NCBI GenBank assembly: GCA_037447655.1 | Contig: JBBHKE010001814.1 | Location: 397,547-461,546, forward strand | Source: Zygnema cylindricum | Taxonomy: Eukaryota; Streptophyta; Zygnematophyceae; Zygnematales; Zygnemataceae | DNA: 64,000 bases | Direction: 5' to 3' | In this document: one piece after another, positions 44,621 to 55,043 of the stretch | How the letters are laid out: every line of letters starts with the position of its first letter | Position numbering within the stretch: position 1 is the first letter of the stretch | Made by a program: the position numbers and the translations under genes | The notes under the pieces: generated by a model | The model's database searches: none | What the model was told of the DNA's origin: nothing | What the model saw: the letters and a program-made list of their open reading frames with translations, nothing else

Positions 44621-46383
44621 TATGTATTGGCTTCCATGATAGAGGCCATTTCTTCATTTATAGCTGTGATCCACCGGCCACTCTCTGGGGTGTTTATGGC
44701 CTCTAAATGTGTCTGAAGTTCATTCGGGTGAGACATCTTTGTGAGTTGGTTATTAACTTGTCTTTCTTGAAGTCGTTTACTACTTCTTCTTCCCCCTTCA
44801 AAATCGGAAGCCGGTATAGAAGGCCTCCTTGGGTTTCGTTTAGGACGATTTTCAGCTCCCCTCTCTTCCAATTCCGGTGTCTCTTCAAAATCCTCATCGG
44901 TTTCCACTTCGTATTGTGGCGTTGCTTCGGATGTTGTTCTTTCGTCCTCCTTTGGTAGATCTGCAGATTTTCCTTTTTCTCCATCTTCCTTCTCTTCAAT
45001 TTCAAAGTCAAAGTCAAAAAACTGATCCGTTTCAGATCTGATTTTGACTTCCTTATTATATTTGAATGGATCAATGGACTTCACTTCATTTATCACCACT
45101 ATGTGTTTTACCAAAATTATATCTCTCTTTTTCAAGTCATACACCAGGTTTCCTTTTGTGCTCTCATCATACCCTACAAGATATCCTGGTTTCCCTCTTC
45201 CCTCCAACTTCTATTTAGTCTTATCGGAATCCAAACTATAAACTTGACTTCCAAACACTCTATAACTAGACAAATCAGGCTTTCTTCCTGTCCACCTCTC
45301 ATACGGAGTTTCCTCTTTATTTGCTGAAGTTAGGACTCTATTTTTGATGAAATTAGCATAGTTCATAGACTCAGCCCAAAACTGCAGCCCTATCCTCTTG
45401 TCACTTAACATATTTCTGGACATATCTCCTAAAGTTCTATTCACTTTTTTTGCTACTCCATTTTGTTCCGAATTATAGGGAACAATTTTCTCATGATGAA
45501 TTCCTTGTTTTTTCAGATATTCTTCAAATTCCCTTGAGGTGTATTCTTTCCCATTATCACTTCTTATCTCTTTTATTGAGGTTTCATGTAGCTTTTCACT
45601 CCATACTTTATACTCTTTGAAGCATCTCAATACCTTTGACTTATGTCTTCGAAAGTATACCTTCGTGTATCTAGACCAATCATATGTGATAGTTAACATC
45701 CATCTCTTCCCCCCTTGTGAAGCATACCTAGCAGGTCCCCAAACATCAGTGTGAACTAGATCTAATACTTTCTCTCTCCTAAATGTGATTGCCTTTGGAA
45801 ATGGAAGTCTATGAATATTCCCTTGGGCACATCCACTACAATCATCAAAGGTCTCATCATCTTCAAACGTGATACCCTCCACTATTCCCTTTTTCTTCAT
45901 TTTCTTTAATCTATCTAGATGCACATGCCCCAACCTTTTATGCCAAAGCATCATCTCACTTGCACACGAGTAGAGACCTCTCTTTTTATTGCAAAGAACA
46001 ATTTTGAACAATCCTTGACTGCCCTTCTAAGCTATGAAATAAACCTCATTATCAAAGCTTGCTGTGAAGATTCCTTTCCTTGTTCCTGTTTCAAACTCCT
46101 TTTCATCTAGGACAGCTGTTGAGACTAAGTTCTTGCTAAGCCATGGAATGTAAAGAACGTCTGAGAGTGTTACAATTGAGGCCTTTCTATCAACTAGAAC
46201 CTTCAATTCAACAGTTCCAACAAGACTTGTGGTTTCTACTCTACCATCTCCGTACTCTATCTCAACTGTTGAGATCTATCTCAGTTTAGTGAACCACCGC
46301 TTATCTTTACACATATGTATTCAAGCCCCTGAGTCTATGATCCACCCATCCTCGGGTGGATCCCTCTTACCTCCGAAATGTCA
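44620..46383 (-). pseudogene. pol: E2 protease and integrase
   Basis: Minus strand from 46383. The protease signature WIIDSGA (about 46345) is followed by a TGA, then the remaining protease with stops. The long frame 46011-45211 has the pre-integrase WHKRLGHVHLDRL and CSGCAQGNIHRLPF, then the integrase core with VHTDVWGPA, TITYDWSRY, IRSDNGKEYTS and the catalytic Glu in YNSEQNGVAKKVNRTL. After one stop the frame 45207-44620 holds the integrase end (GKPGYLVGYDE) and an acidic linker with NPRRPSIPASDFEGG. Confidence 0.87.
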
Positions 46384-47876
46384 TGCCGCATCGTGTCGGT
46401 TGCCCGCGTGCATGATATAATCCACGCACGCGCAGTATTTTGCATGCATGCGCAGTATTTGTCACGCACGCGCAGTTTTTCTTACGCACGCGCGGTATTT
46501 CCCACGCATGCGTTGTATTTCCCATGCACGCGCGGTATTTTGCACGCACGCGCTGTATTTTTCACGCACGCGCAGTATTTTGTATCCAAGCGCAGTTTAA
46601 AGCACGCGCGCGAGGTTTCATGCATGCACGCGCGGTTTTATGCATGCACGCGCGGTTTTATGCATGCACGCACGATTTTGGCACGCGTGCATAATTTGCG
46701 TTCCCACGTGCGAGTTTTCGTCGGTTCAGGTGTTTATGATGTGAACGCGATTTGCGTTCACGTACAATTAAATGCATACTAATTTCGTGCGCACGTTTTG
46801 TTTTGTTTATTTTTAAGGTACACGATTTTGGGAGTATCGATGCGGCGCGATTTCCGGGAATATTTCAGACGATATGTTTCATTTCGTGCGACATGTTTTG
46901 TTTCGTGCGTATGCACGTAATTTTGTGAGTATCGACGCGCGGTATCGTTTGGCGTCGAATCGCGATTCTCGGTGGTATCGGCGGCGCTTCGATACCTTTT
47001 ATTTATTTAAGTCGCGAACCCATGTAGGTTCGCGCACATGTAGTTAGGGAGGGTTTTTACCCTTGGATGGTGGATTTTGTCAGGCGTACGGCAGACGATG
47101 TTGGCCGCCTATTGGCCAACATCTTTAGTAGTTTCATGCATGTAAAGTAGACTAGACGTAGGCTAATTTCGCTTAGGCCTAGTGTAGCTCTTACTTAGCC
47201 TAATTCTCAGACTTAGAGAATTTAGCTTTTGGACAAGAATTTTCTCTTGGCAGCGGAGCTTTTCTCTTGCTCTCTCTCTCACCGATTGCCCACGTGTCTT
47301 TCTTCTCCTTGCTAGCTAGTTGTAGAGGCTAAATAGGTTAAGAATATTTCACCTTTTATTTCTGCCCACGTTTTTAATCCACACGGCCTAAGGCCACGTC
47401 CGGAAGGTTTCCCTCCAAACTGGGTCTTTTGGTGGAAGTGTGGAATTGGAGATCGTGGGGGAGCACATCTCTACCTTGCTGTGCCTTCCTCGGGCAGCTT
47501 GACGGTTTGGTTGTGTGTTTTTATCTTGTTTGTATTTCGGTTGGCTTGAAAAGAGTGTTTTTTTGATCGGATTTGGATTTTCCCTTGTTCCGGTTGGAAT
47601 ATTTCTTGCTTTGCTGTCGTAACGGGATAACTCTTGTAGGGAATGTGATTAAGACCAGAGAGCCTAGTGGCTACCTCTTGGCTTAGCATAAATTATTGGG
47701 TGTACTTCACTCTAGGGGAGTATTCTTTCCCTTCTTTCTTGGGTCATTTTCACCTTTGTTCCTTCTCATGGTGTATATATTTTATTGACTTTTTATATTT
47801 ATTTCCGTTGTTGTATATGTTTGTGAGCATGACTTTGCTGGTTGTGATGCATGTTTGCTTGCTTGCCTCTCATGCA
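46384..47876 (+). mobile_element. Solo LTR, family D, between E2 gag and protease
   Basis: 1,493 bp from TGCCGCATCGTGTCGG to TTGCCTCTCATGCA. The flanks are TGTCA (46379-46383) and TGACA (47877-47881), a 4/5 target duplication. With one copy removed, the E2 gag-protease frame is continuous from KCAF into the stretch before WIIDSGA. It carries a CpG-rich minisatellite at 46421-46690. Bases 46940-47110 match the family C LTR on the minus strand at 51750-51940, so D and C are relatives. No internal region or second LTR is present. Confidence 0.75.
46421..46690. repeat. CACGCACGCGCAGTATTTT minisatellite
   Basis: About thirteen 20-21-bp units in which an alternating purine-pyrimidine core (CACGCACGCGC or GCATGCACGCGC) is separated by GTATTTT-like AT spacers. 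CpG density is far above the surroundings. It lies within the 5' third of the solo LTR. Confidence 0.9.
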
Positions 47877-47881
47877 TGACA

Positions 47882-49073
47882 GAAAGCACACTTTTGTCTC
47901 CGTGGAATGTCGACATGCTTTTCAGTGTTTTTCGGATTAAGAAGAAGCTCCTCAAGCTCCTCTTCTGGTTCAGTTTTTTCTTCCACTTCCTCATCAAGAA
48001 CTTGAGTCAGGAAAGCTTTTTTCCTTCCTCCGTCCTTTCAGGTTCCTTGACCATCTTTCAGTCGAAGATCTGCAAGTCTGACACAATCTGCCATATAGTG
48101 TCCCGGTTTCTTGCAGAAGTGACATAATCCTCCACGAGAAGTTCCTCTCCCCTGTCTATCAAATCTGCCACCTCCTTGTCCTCTTCCACCAAATTTTCGA
48201 TAGGGATCTTTCCCTCTCTCCTCATCACGCTTCTGGCAATCAGCTCCTGCAGACAATGCTTGAACACTTGGACTCCCTCTCCTAAGCTCTATGGTGCTTT
48301 CTTTCACTAAAATCATTCCCACTGTGTCATCCCAATTCCAATTGCTATCTCCTATGTCCTGCGATCGGTTAATGATATTCTCATACTCTTCAGGTAGTTT
48401 CATCATTGATGTATTCACTCTTTGTCTCTCAGACCATGAGTTACCTGCACTCTCTAACTCTCCAAATAATGCTCCTAAATCATTGCAATAATTATTCATA
48501 CTTCCTCCTTTATAAGTATTAGCTGCAATTTTATTTTCTGCCAACTGTTGTTGCTGCGATGATCCACTCTTATATTTGTTAACTAGTGATATCCAAATCT
48601 GAGATAAAGATTTGACATGCATAAGGGGTGGCAATGCCCTTTGCTACACTTTTAAGAATGAAGAGCTTAGCAACCTTGTCTTTGTAGTTCCACTTTTCAT
48701 ACTCTGATCTTTCGATCTGAACCCTTCTCGCTGTTGATGGTGGTGCTGTTGCCAGTATCGCCTTCGGCAATGGTGTCACTTGAGTTGCAACTCCTTCCTT
48801 TTCTCCTTCCATGACAATCTCCTCTCCTTCCTCATCTTCATCCTCGGTGATGGTGGCAGCTGTTCTACCAATTGTAGAGGCGGAGGTGCTGAAAAAACGT
48901 GTCCCTCCAAACCCAGGTGGAGGTGGGCATCAAATTTGTCCAGACACTATGCCCCATAGATGCTTCTCAAATAGTTCTCCCACCATCATCATTTCTCAAT
49001 ACATAAATTCTGATCCATCAAATATCGGCACTCTAGAGTGTGGGCCCATAACCTGAAATTTTGTGGTCTCCAT
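47882..49073 (-). pseudogene. gag: E2 gag, start codon in LTR
   Basis: Minus strand. The ATG at 49073 begins METTKFQVMGPHSRVP, running over the LTR end (49054) and the PBS. The first part continues to about 48880 (FDGSEFMYWEMMMVGELFEK); 48812-48579 holds the middle region with FILKSVAKGIATPYA; 48634-48010 holds YKGGSMNNYCNDLGALFGEL, MMKLPEEYENIINR and the zinc knuckle CHFCKKPGHYMADC (about 48110). An acidic stretch and IPRRQKCAF lead to the solo LTR at 47876. Frameshifts separate the pieces. Confidence 0.85.
49039..49053 (-). promoter_or_regulatory. Primer-binding site of E2
   Basis: The minus strand reads GGTTATGGGCCCACA directly after the LTR end. It matches the site of element A in 14 of 15 bases and is translated as V-M-G-P. 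E3 has CGTTATGGGCCCACC at 50341-50355. Element B has a decayed GGTTATGGTTCCGCC at 55044-55058. Confidence 0.78.
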
Positions 49074-49941
49074 TGACCCACAAAATGAGCAGCCTATGTA
49101 AAGCCTCTAGTATAATATTTGCCCCTTCCACTTTCCCAATGAATAAGCGACGCCCAGGCACAAAAGTATTCTGACCACCCTCACCCGTATGAGGACAAGA
49201 CTCCCCTGAGTCAAACGCAAAAATTATCACTGAATTTGCTCCCCTGAGCAGTAAGTTATGGCTGGTCAAAGATGACCTTTATAGTTACAAGCTCTCTTAG
49301 AGAGAGGTACCTAAATAATACTAAGTCTTGGTCTGCCTACTCACGACTACCTACTACTAAACCCTAGTCCAATAGGAACACTATATAGTACAAGAAGGTA
49401 TAATGGGCGATGTACTTATTGTACGTCCATTGTACAACAAGGTCTACAAGGTGACACCTGTCAAATCGGAAGCCATGGTTCCTCCTCCCATCTTCTCCGG
49501 TATCAAATAATGTGGCACCACGTGGCACTACGTGAGGCTATCTCAGTATGCCGCCAAAATCTCACTTCGCGTGGCGGCTATAATGCCGGCCGTCTGATCA
49601 AAACATATTTTACACGGTTCAGATTCGTGTACATGCATGAATTGCTCCTTTTGGTTAGTCTGTTGTTAATTAGCTGTTACGTTAATGTTTATGTATCTTT
49701 GAAACCCGTCACGTTTATCGTTTCGATAACACCTTAGTGGTTAAGGCGTACGACTATATAGAAATCCACAGACCCAGGTTCGAATGTGGACTTAGGCAAC
49801 ATTTTAGTAAAATATCCTATACTTCAAAATCTGCCACTTTTTAAACATGGCGGCAGCCATGGCGTGCCTTTGATCCTTACTCTCTTTCTTTAAAGTAAAA
49901 CTAAAATAGAGAAGTGAACTATTAGTTACCTCTTTTCAACA
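49054..49941 (-). repeat. 5' LTR of E2 (family E)
   Basis: 888 bp, TGTTGAAAAGAGG to CAAAATTTCA. It holds GGCAGCCATGGC on plus at 49852-49863 and a tRNA-like block at 49731-49797 with a canonical B-box-like GGTTCGAAT. Its ATG is at 49073. By eye it is slightly more diverged from the 3' LTR than element A's pair. Confidence 0.9.
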
Positions 49942-50375
49942 AACTTAGACACATATCTAAGTATGAGATGTTTTGCTATAGTGTTTTTACATTCCCAGAT
50001 TTTCCTGTCATTTTCTTCAGTTTTTGGTTCAATTATTACCCTTACAAGTGGAACCATAGCCGAGAGCCTAACTCCCCTCACCATAGGTGTCCCTTTTTCC
50101 TTCTCCCTTATTTCCCCTTCCACGGTTATGATTTTCCCTTCACCTTCCGTTGTATCTGAATACTGGTTGGTTTTTTGGGCAGCCCCAGATGATTCTCCAT
50201 AGTGAGCTCCTCCAAAGCCTGGTTGAGGATACCTCACTTGTCCCGAAACAACTCCCCATAAGTGCTTCTCGAAAAGCAATCCATCCATCGTAAACTCCCA
50301 ATAAGTGAAGTTTTTTCCATCGAACATAGGCACCCTAGATGGTGGGCCCATAACGTGAAATTCTATGGGCTCCAT
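49942..50375 (-). pseudogene. gag: E3 gag N-terminal half
   Basis: Minus strand. The ATG at 50375 (20 nt before the LTR end; another in-frame ATG is at 50381) opens MEPIEFHVMGPPSRVP, then FDGKNFTYWEFTMDGLLFEKHLWGVVSGQ written here in part only. An acidic linker follows, then IAKHLILRYVSKF, where element E2 is inserted. The second half resumes at 42243. Only the insertion breaks this part. Confidence 0.88.
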
Positions 50376-51739
50376 AGTCACATAGAATTCGCAGATAAAA
50401 AAGAAGCTAATCTAGATAGTGCAGACTCCAACTTGATATAAGCCCAAATAATTTACCCCTGGCACACAAATATTCAGACCACTCTCACCCTTGTGAGGAC
50501 AAGACTCCCCTGAGTCAAACGCAAAAAGAATCACTGAATTTGCTCACCCGAGCAGTAAGTTATGGCTGGTCAAAGATGACCTTTATAGTTACAAGCTCTC
50601 TTAGAGAGAGAGGTACCTAAATATTACTAAGTCTCGGTCTGCCTACTCACGACTACCTACTATTAAACCCTAGTCCAATAGGAACACTATAAAGTACAAG
50701 AAGGTACAATGGGCGATGTACTTATTGTACAACTATTGTACGACAAGGTCTACAAGGTGACACCTGTCATATCGGAAGCCATGGTTCCTCCTCCCATCTT
50801 CTCCGGTATCAAATAATGTGGCGCCACGTGGCACCCGCGTGACGCTACACCGTGAATCGCTATTAGCGTAATAAAAAATATAGCGTAATGAAACAATTAG
50901 CGTACTTTACGGTAAATTGTGTTTTTCGGGTACACCATGATACTAATTTATCATGTACTCTAATTTGTAAACTGCTTTGTAAAAATCTTCGGCACATAAC
51001 ATGTCCACACTGAAACGTGTAGATGTACGAAATTGTTCAAGTCGTACGCCGCCGCGTTTTTTTGACATCTGCTTATGCCGGAAAATATTTACGCAATTAT
51101 ATATTATTATATTTTATGTACTTTTAAATTTAAAAAGGTACGGAATAGTACAGATATGGCAGTCCGTACACCATACTATTTAAAAGGACACTAAATTACA
51201 GTTATGAACCGTATTGAGCGGGGTACCTCAAATAACGTGCAAAAACATTTAGCGTACTTTATTCTATTTGAGAATTTGCCCCAAAAAAAAGGGGTACCCC
51301 AATTAGCGTCATGTACGCTAATAGCGATTCACGGTGTATATCCGTATGCCGCCAAAAAGCTCACTTCGCGTGGCGGCTATAATGCCGGCCGTCCGATCAA
51401 AACATATTTTACACGGTTCAGATTCGCGTACATGCAGAAATTGCTCCTTTTGGTTAGTCTGCTGTTAATTAGCTGTTTCGTTAATGTTTATATATTTATG
51501 AAACCCGTCACGTGTATCGTTTCGTAACGCCTTAATGGTTAAGGCGTTAGGCTACAAAGATTCTAGAGGTCACGGGTTCAAACCTAGACCTAGGCATCAT
51601 TTTAGCCAAAATACCCTTAACTGCAAAAACTGCCACTTTCTAAATATGGCGGCAGCCATGGCGCGCCTTTGATCCTTACTCTCTTTCTTTAAAACAAAAC
51701 TAAATAGGGAAGTGAACTATTAATTACCTCTTTTCAACA
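50356..51739 (-). repeat. 5' LTR of E3 (family E) with nested MITE
   Basis: Reads leftward from TGTTGAAAAGAGG at 51739 to ATAGAATTTCA at 50356. Without the 489-bp MITE it is about 890 bp, equal to the E2 LTRs. It has a tRNA-like block at 51529-51595 and GGCAGCCATGGC at 51651-51662. It is inserted into the family C LTR of F1 at 51740. The matching 3' LTR of E3 is not in the window. Confidence 0.87.
50848..51336. mobile_element. MITE in E3 LTR, TA duplication
   Basis: A 489-bp insertion with terminal inverted repeats starting CACCGTGAATCGCTATTAGC at both ends, flanked by TA (50846-50847, 51337-51338). The intact LTR sequence on either side (GACGCTA, TCCGTATGCCGCC) matches E2. It has internal GTACGG/CCGTAC short inverted motifs and no transposase. 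It is related to 30018-30216 and to orphan ends at 7917 and 29484. Confidence 0.85.
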
Positions 51740-52259
51740 CAACCGTAAAAAACTACATCTTTGGACAAGGTCAATAGTGGCCAACATTGTCTGCCATACA
51801 TCAACAAAATCCACCGTCCGAGGGTAAAAACCCTCCCTTAGTACATGTATGCGTGAACCTACATGGGTTCGCGACTTAAATAAATGAAGCATATCACTAA
51901 GTCACCAATACTCTCGGAAATCGCGTTTCGACGCCAAACGATACTTCGCGTCTACACTCCCAAATTTGCGTGGCAGTTGCGTTTGTCATGTTGCGTAGCT
52001 ATTGCGTTGTCTTATACAAAAATATCCGCAATTGCGTTTGTCCCATTGCGTCGCAGGCTACCTTCGTCCGTACAAACCATATCAAAAATAACCGCAGCTG
52101 AGCTTGTTCCATCTGCGTCGCATCTGCGTTGTTCCAATGGTAGTGTCGGTACCATTCAGAAACCTGCACTCTGCTTCAAGTGACGACGCGTGTCCCTATA
52201 GATCTATTTTTCTAGCGTCCTATAATTTTGCTGAGACTTGAAGCTTTCCAAAAACAACA
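51740..52259 (-). repeat. 3' LTR (5' half) of element F1, family C
   Basis: Reads leftward from TGTTGTTTTTGGAAAGC at 52259, preceded by the polypurine tract GCTTTAGGGGAG (52260-52271 on plus). It matches the first half of the solo LTRs 36561-37548 and 14681-15673, including GGGACACGCGTCGTCA and the GCAGCTGCG-like repeats. It is cut at 51740 by E3. The rest of this LTR is not recovered on the far side of E3. Confidence 0.82.
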
Positions 52260-52653
52260 CTCCCCTAAAGCTTTAGACTCACTATGCCAGCGCAGCTACG
52301 ATGTCGAACTAGCGCAGCATCGCAGCATCGTTGCATAGCAACGTAGCAATTTAGCAAGTCATCTAGTCCCACTACATCCCCGTTATTGGACTAGCGCAGC
52401 ATGGCAATATAGCAATGCAACACTATTCACTTAATCCCACTGCATCCCTACAATACTTCAACTTCAGAACAGCAAAAGCTTTACTGAGCATATCTACAAT
52501 CATTTTAGCATCTGGCAAATAACATAATCTAATCACTCTAGAGAACACTTTTTCTCTTACAAAGTGTAATCTTACATCCATGTGCTTGCTTTTGAAGTGG
52601 TGACTCGGGTTAGAAGCAATGGCAATGGCAACCTAGTTATCACACGAGATCAC
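52260..52653 (-). pseudogene. pol: F1 RNase H C-terminal part
   Basis: Minus strand: SCDN followed by a stop (Gln in relatives), VAIAIASNPSHHFKSKHMDV, then FVREKVFSRVIRLCYL, and a DMLSKAF-type end leading to the polypurine tract. It is separated from the rest of F1 by element B at 52654-60496. The frame joins directly to the sequence at 60502 if one copy of ATCAC is removed. Confidence 0.85.
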
Positions 52654-53017
52654 TGTAAAAATTATTGGTCTTTTAACGTATTTTCTAGGTTTGAATAGAA
52701 ATATAGAAAGAAGCCGAGGCAGTCTACCTCTAACTTCTCTCTCCAACTCTCAAACTTGTCGGAGTCACTGAGAAATTGGAGAGGAAGCTAGAGCCATGGC
52801 TACCTAGGCTATCCAGAGGTTTACGGGATATAAATGTTAGTTTATTTATAATTTAGAATATATTTACTAAAATACATATGCAGCCTCCAGGATTTGCTCC
52901 AGGAACCTGCCGGTCGGTAATCAGGCGGCAGCCAGTAGTTCTAATTGTTAAGTCTAGAGAAAGTGTTACGTATTAGTGGGATTGATAATTAATTAAACTT
53001 TAATACGTAGGATAGTT
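52654..53017 (+). repeat. First LTR of element B, truncated
   Basis: Begins TGTAAAAATTATTGG, includes the GAGCCATGGCTACC block and a tRNA-like block (52881-52959), and stops at GGATAGTTCA. The next bases (AATTAACAAACTGAAAACC) belong to reverse transcriptase (compare 58420-58438). A deletion therefore joins mid-LTR to mid-RT. Confidence 0.85.
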
Positions 53018-53962
53018 CAAATTAACAAACTGAAAACCGATCTTAAGGGGAGATTTGAAATGAAGGATATGGGAGAAGCAAGATATATTTTGGGAATTCA
53101 AGTAGAGAGAGACCGAAAAAGGAAAATTATAAGATTGACTCAAAAGGAAACAAAAGGGTACATGCTTGAAAAATTTCAAATGGATAAAGCTAATGGTTGT
53201 ACAACTCCAATGGAGTTGAAGAAGGGAAGTGAGGGGAGTGAGGAAGAAGGAGTCATAGTCTTAGACGAGGAATTATCTCTTGAAGAAGAGAAGTTCATGC
53301 AGACTATTCCTTACAGGCAAGTAGTGGGAAGTCTAATCTATTTTATGAATTGTACCCGACCGGACTTAGCTGCAGCTGTAGGAGTGCTGAGTAGAAGTCT
53401 AAATGCTCCCACTAAGAGGGATTGGGAGGCAGCTAAGAGAGTCCTTAGATACTTGATTGGAACTAGGGATCTATGGTTGCATTTGGGTGGGGAGATTAGT
53501 GACATCACTACTTGGAGTGATGCCAGTTATGGTGATGCTCCGATGAGGAGATGCACTTCTGGATATGTATTATATGTGGGTGATGGAGCTAGCTGTTGGA
53601 GTAGCGAATAGCAAAAGGTTATTGCTCAGTCCACCATGGAGCCTGAGTATATGGCCTCTTGTTCTGCTGTAAAAGAATTGATGTGGGTCAAGTCTTTGCT
53701 TGGTGAGCTTGGTCACCTTAAGAGTTGTGTGCAAAAAATATTTTGTGAGAATCAGGCAGCAATCGCTATTTCTGCCTATCCAAAACATCATTTTAAGGCC
53801 AAACACATGGACATTAGACTCAGCTTTGTTAGAGAGAAAGTAGAAAACAAAATAATCAGTTTAGAGTACCGACTAGATAGTGAAATGGTAGCAGATATGA
53901 TGAACAAACTTGTGCTAATTTTCTGCAAGGAGAAGTGTGGTATGAAATTAAAGATTGACTAG
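53018..53962 (+). pseudogene. pol: RT end and RNase H, first copy of element B
   Basis: Begins in the late reverse transcriptase (FEMKDMGEARYILGIQVERD), after the YVDD motif, and runs through FMNCTRPDLAAAVGVLSRS, TTWSDASYGD, a TAG after SCWSSE, then STMEPEYMA (Pro in place of Ala), CENQAAIAI (Asp to Glu at a catalytic position) and KAKHMDIRLSFVREKV to a stop at 53962. From 53366 on it is almost identical to 58756-59352, including the stop and the substitutions. Confidence 0.88.
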
Positions 53963-53975
53963 AAAATAAGGGGAG

Positions 53976-55043
53976 TGTAGAAATTAATGACCTTTTTTAA
54001 GTATTTTCTAGGTCTGAATAGAAATATAGAAAGAAGACGAGGCAATTTACCTCTAACTTCTCTCTCCAACTCTCAAACTTGTCGCAGTCACTGAGAAATT
54101 GGAAAGGAGGCTAGAGCCATGGCTACCCAGGCTATCCAGAGGTTTACGGGATATAAATATTAGTTTATTTAAAATTTAGAATATATTTACTAAAATATAT
54201 GTGCCGCCTCCAAGATTTGATCTTGGAACTTGCTGGTCGGTAATCAGGCGGCAGCCAGTAGTTCTAATTGTTAAGTCTAGAGAAAGTGTTACGTATTAGT
54301 GGGATTGATAATTAATTAAACTTTAATACGTAGGATAGTTCATTTAACTGAAATAGTTTTACAGGAGACTGAGATCTAGTAATGTAAAAGTACGGATTAC
54401 GGTACGTATAAGAAACGAATAAGACGCATTTATTTATTTACTGAAACGAATACCGCGCATGTATTTATTACGTCTACGATTAAATGTAAATTTTATCGGA
54501 CGGCCGAAATTAAATGCCGAGATCGCGGAAGAGAATTTCGGCGGTTTTTGATCATCGCCACATCAGATGACACGTGGCAGAATGACATTGGATCGCGACA
54601 TCTCCGAGGATTAAGGGAGCGAATCCGGAGATACCACGTGTCGACATTTAGGCCATGTCGTACAATGTCTGTATAGAAAGTACACCGGCAGCTAATATTT
54701 TATGTACGGAGGAGTAATCTGATTGGCTCCGCACATCACTAGATAGAGTCTGTGAGAGAGATAGGACTTAGAAAAATTAGGAGATAGGACCCTCTCTCCC
54801 AGAGAGCTTCTGTACAAAAGGTCAACTTTGACCCTCCATAACTTACTGCTCAGGGGAGCAAATTCGGAGTTTCTTCTTGCCATCGACTCGGGGAGTCTTC
54901 CCTTCACAGGGGTGAAGTTGGTTAGAGTTTTTTGTCTGCCAGGGTGGCAGTTGTTCTTGCTGAACCACAAAGGGGTCAGGGTTATCTAAGAGGCTTCTTG
55001 GAAGCTGTCCACTTTGAGGACTTATGGAGGTCTCAGAGTTTCA
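53976..55043 (+). repeat. Second (shared) LTR of element B
   Basis: 1,068 bp from TGTAGAAATTAATGACC to ATGGAGGTCTCAGAGTTTCA. It is preceded by a polypurine tract and followed by a PBS-like site, so it acts as 3' LTR for the left copy and 5' LTR for the right. The tRNA-like block is at 54201-54280 and the ATG at 55024. Confidence 0.9.

Larger units (their letters stand above)
42244..49941 (-). mobile_element. Ty1/copia element E2, complete length, nested in E3
   Basis: Minus-strand element with the 5' LTR at 49054-49941 (888 bp) and the 3' LTR at 42244-43130 (887 bp), both TGTTGAAAAGAGG to AAAATTTCA. PBS and polypurine tract are present. It splits the gag of E3, which resumes on both sides. 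The flanks (AACTT right, GACGT left, on plus) match only 3/5, so the target duplication is decayed or uncertain. It is itself interrupted by a solo LTR at 46384-47876. Coding regions carry several lesions. Confidence 0.9.

Noticed and set aside
46378-46782. 134-codon His/Ala/Arg-repeat protein
   Set aside because: It is the translation of the CACGCACGCGC minisatellite within a solo LTR.
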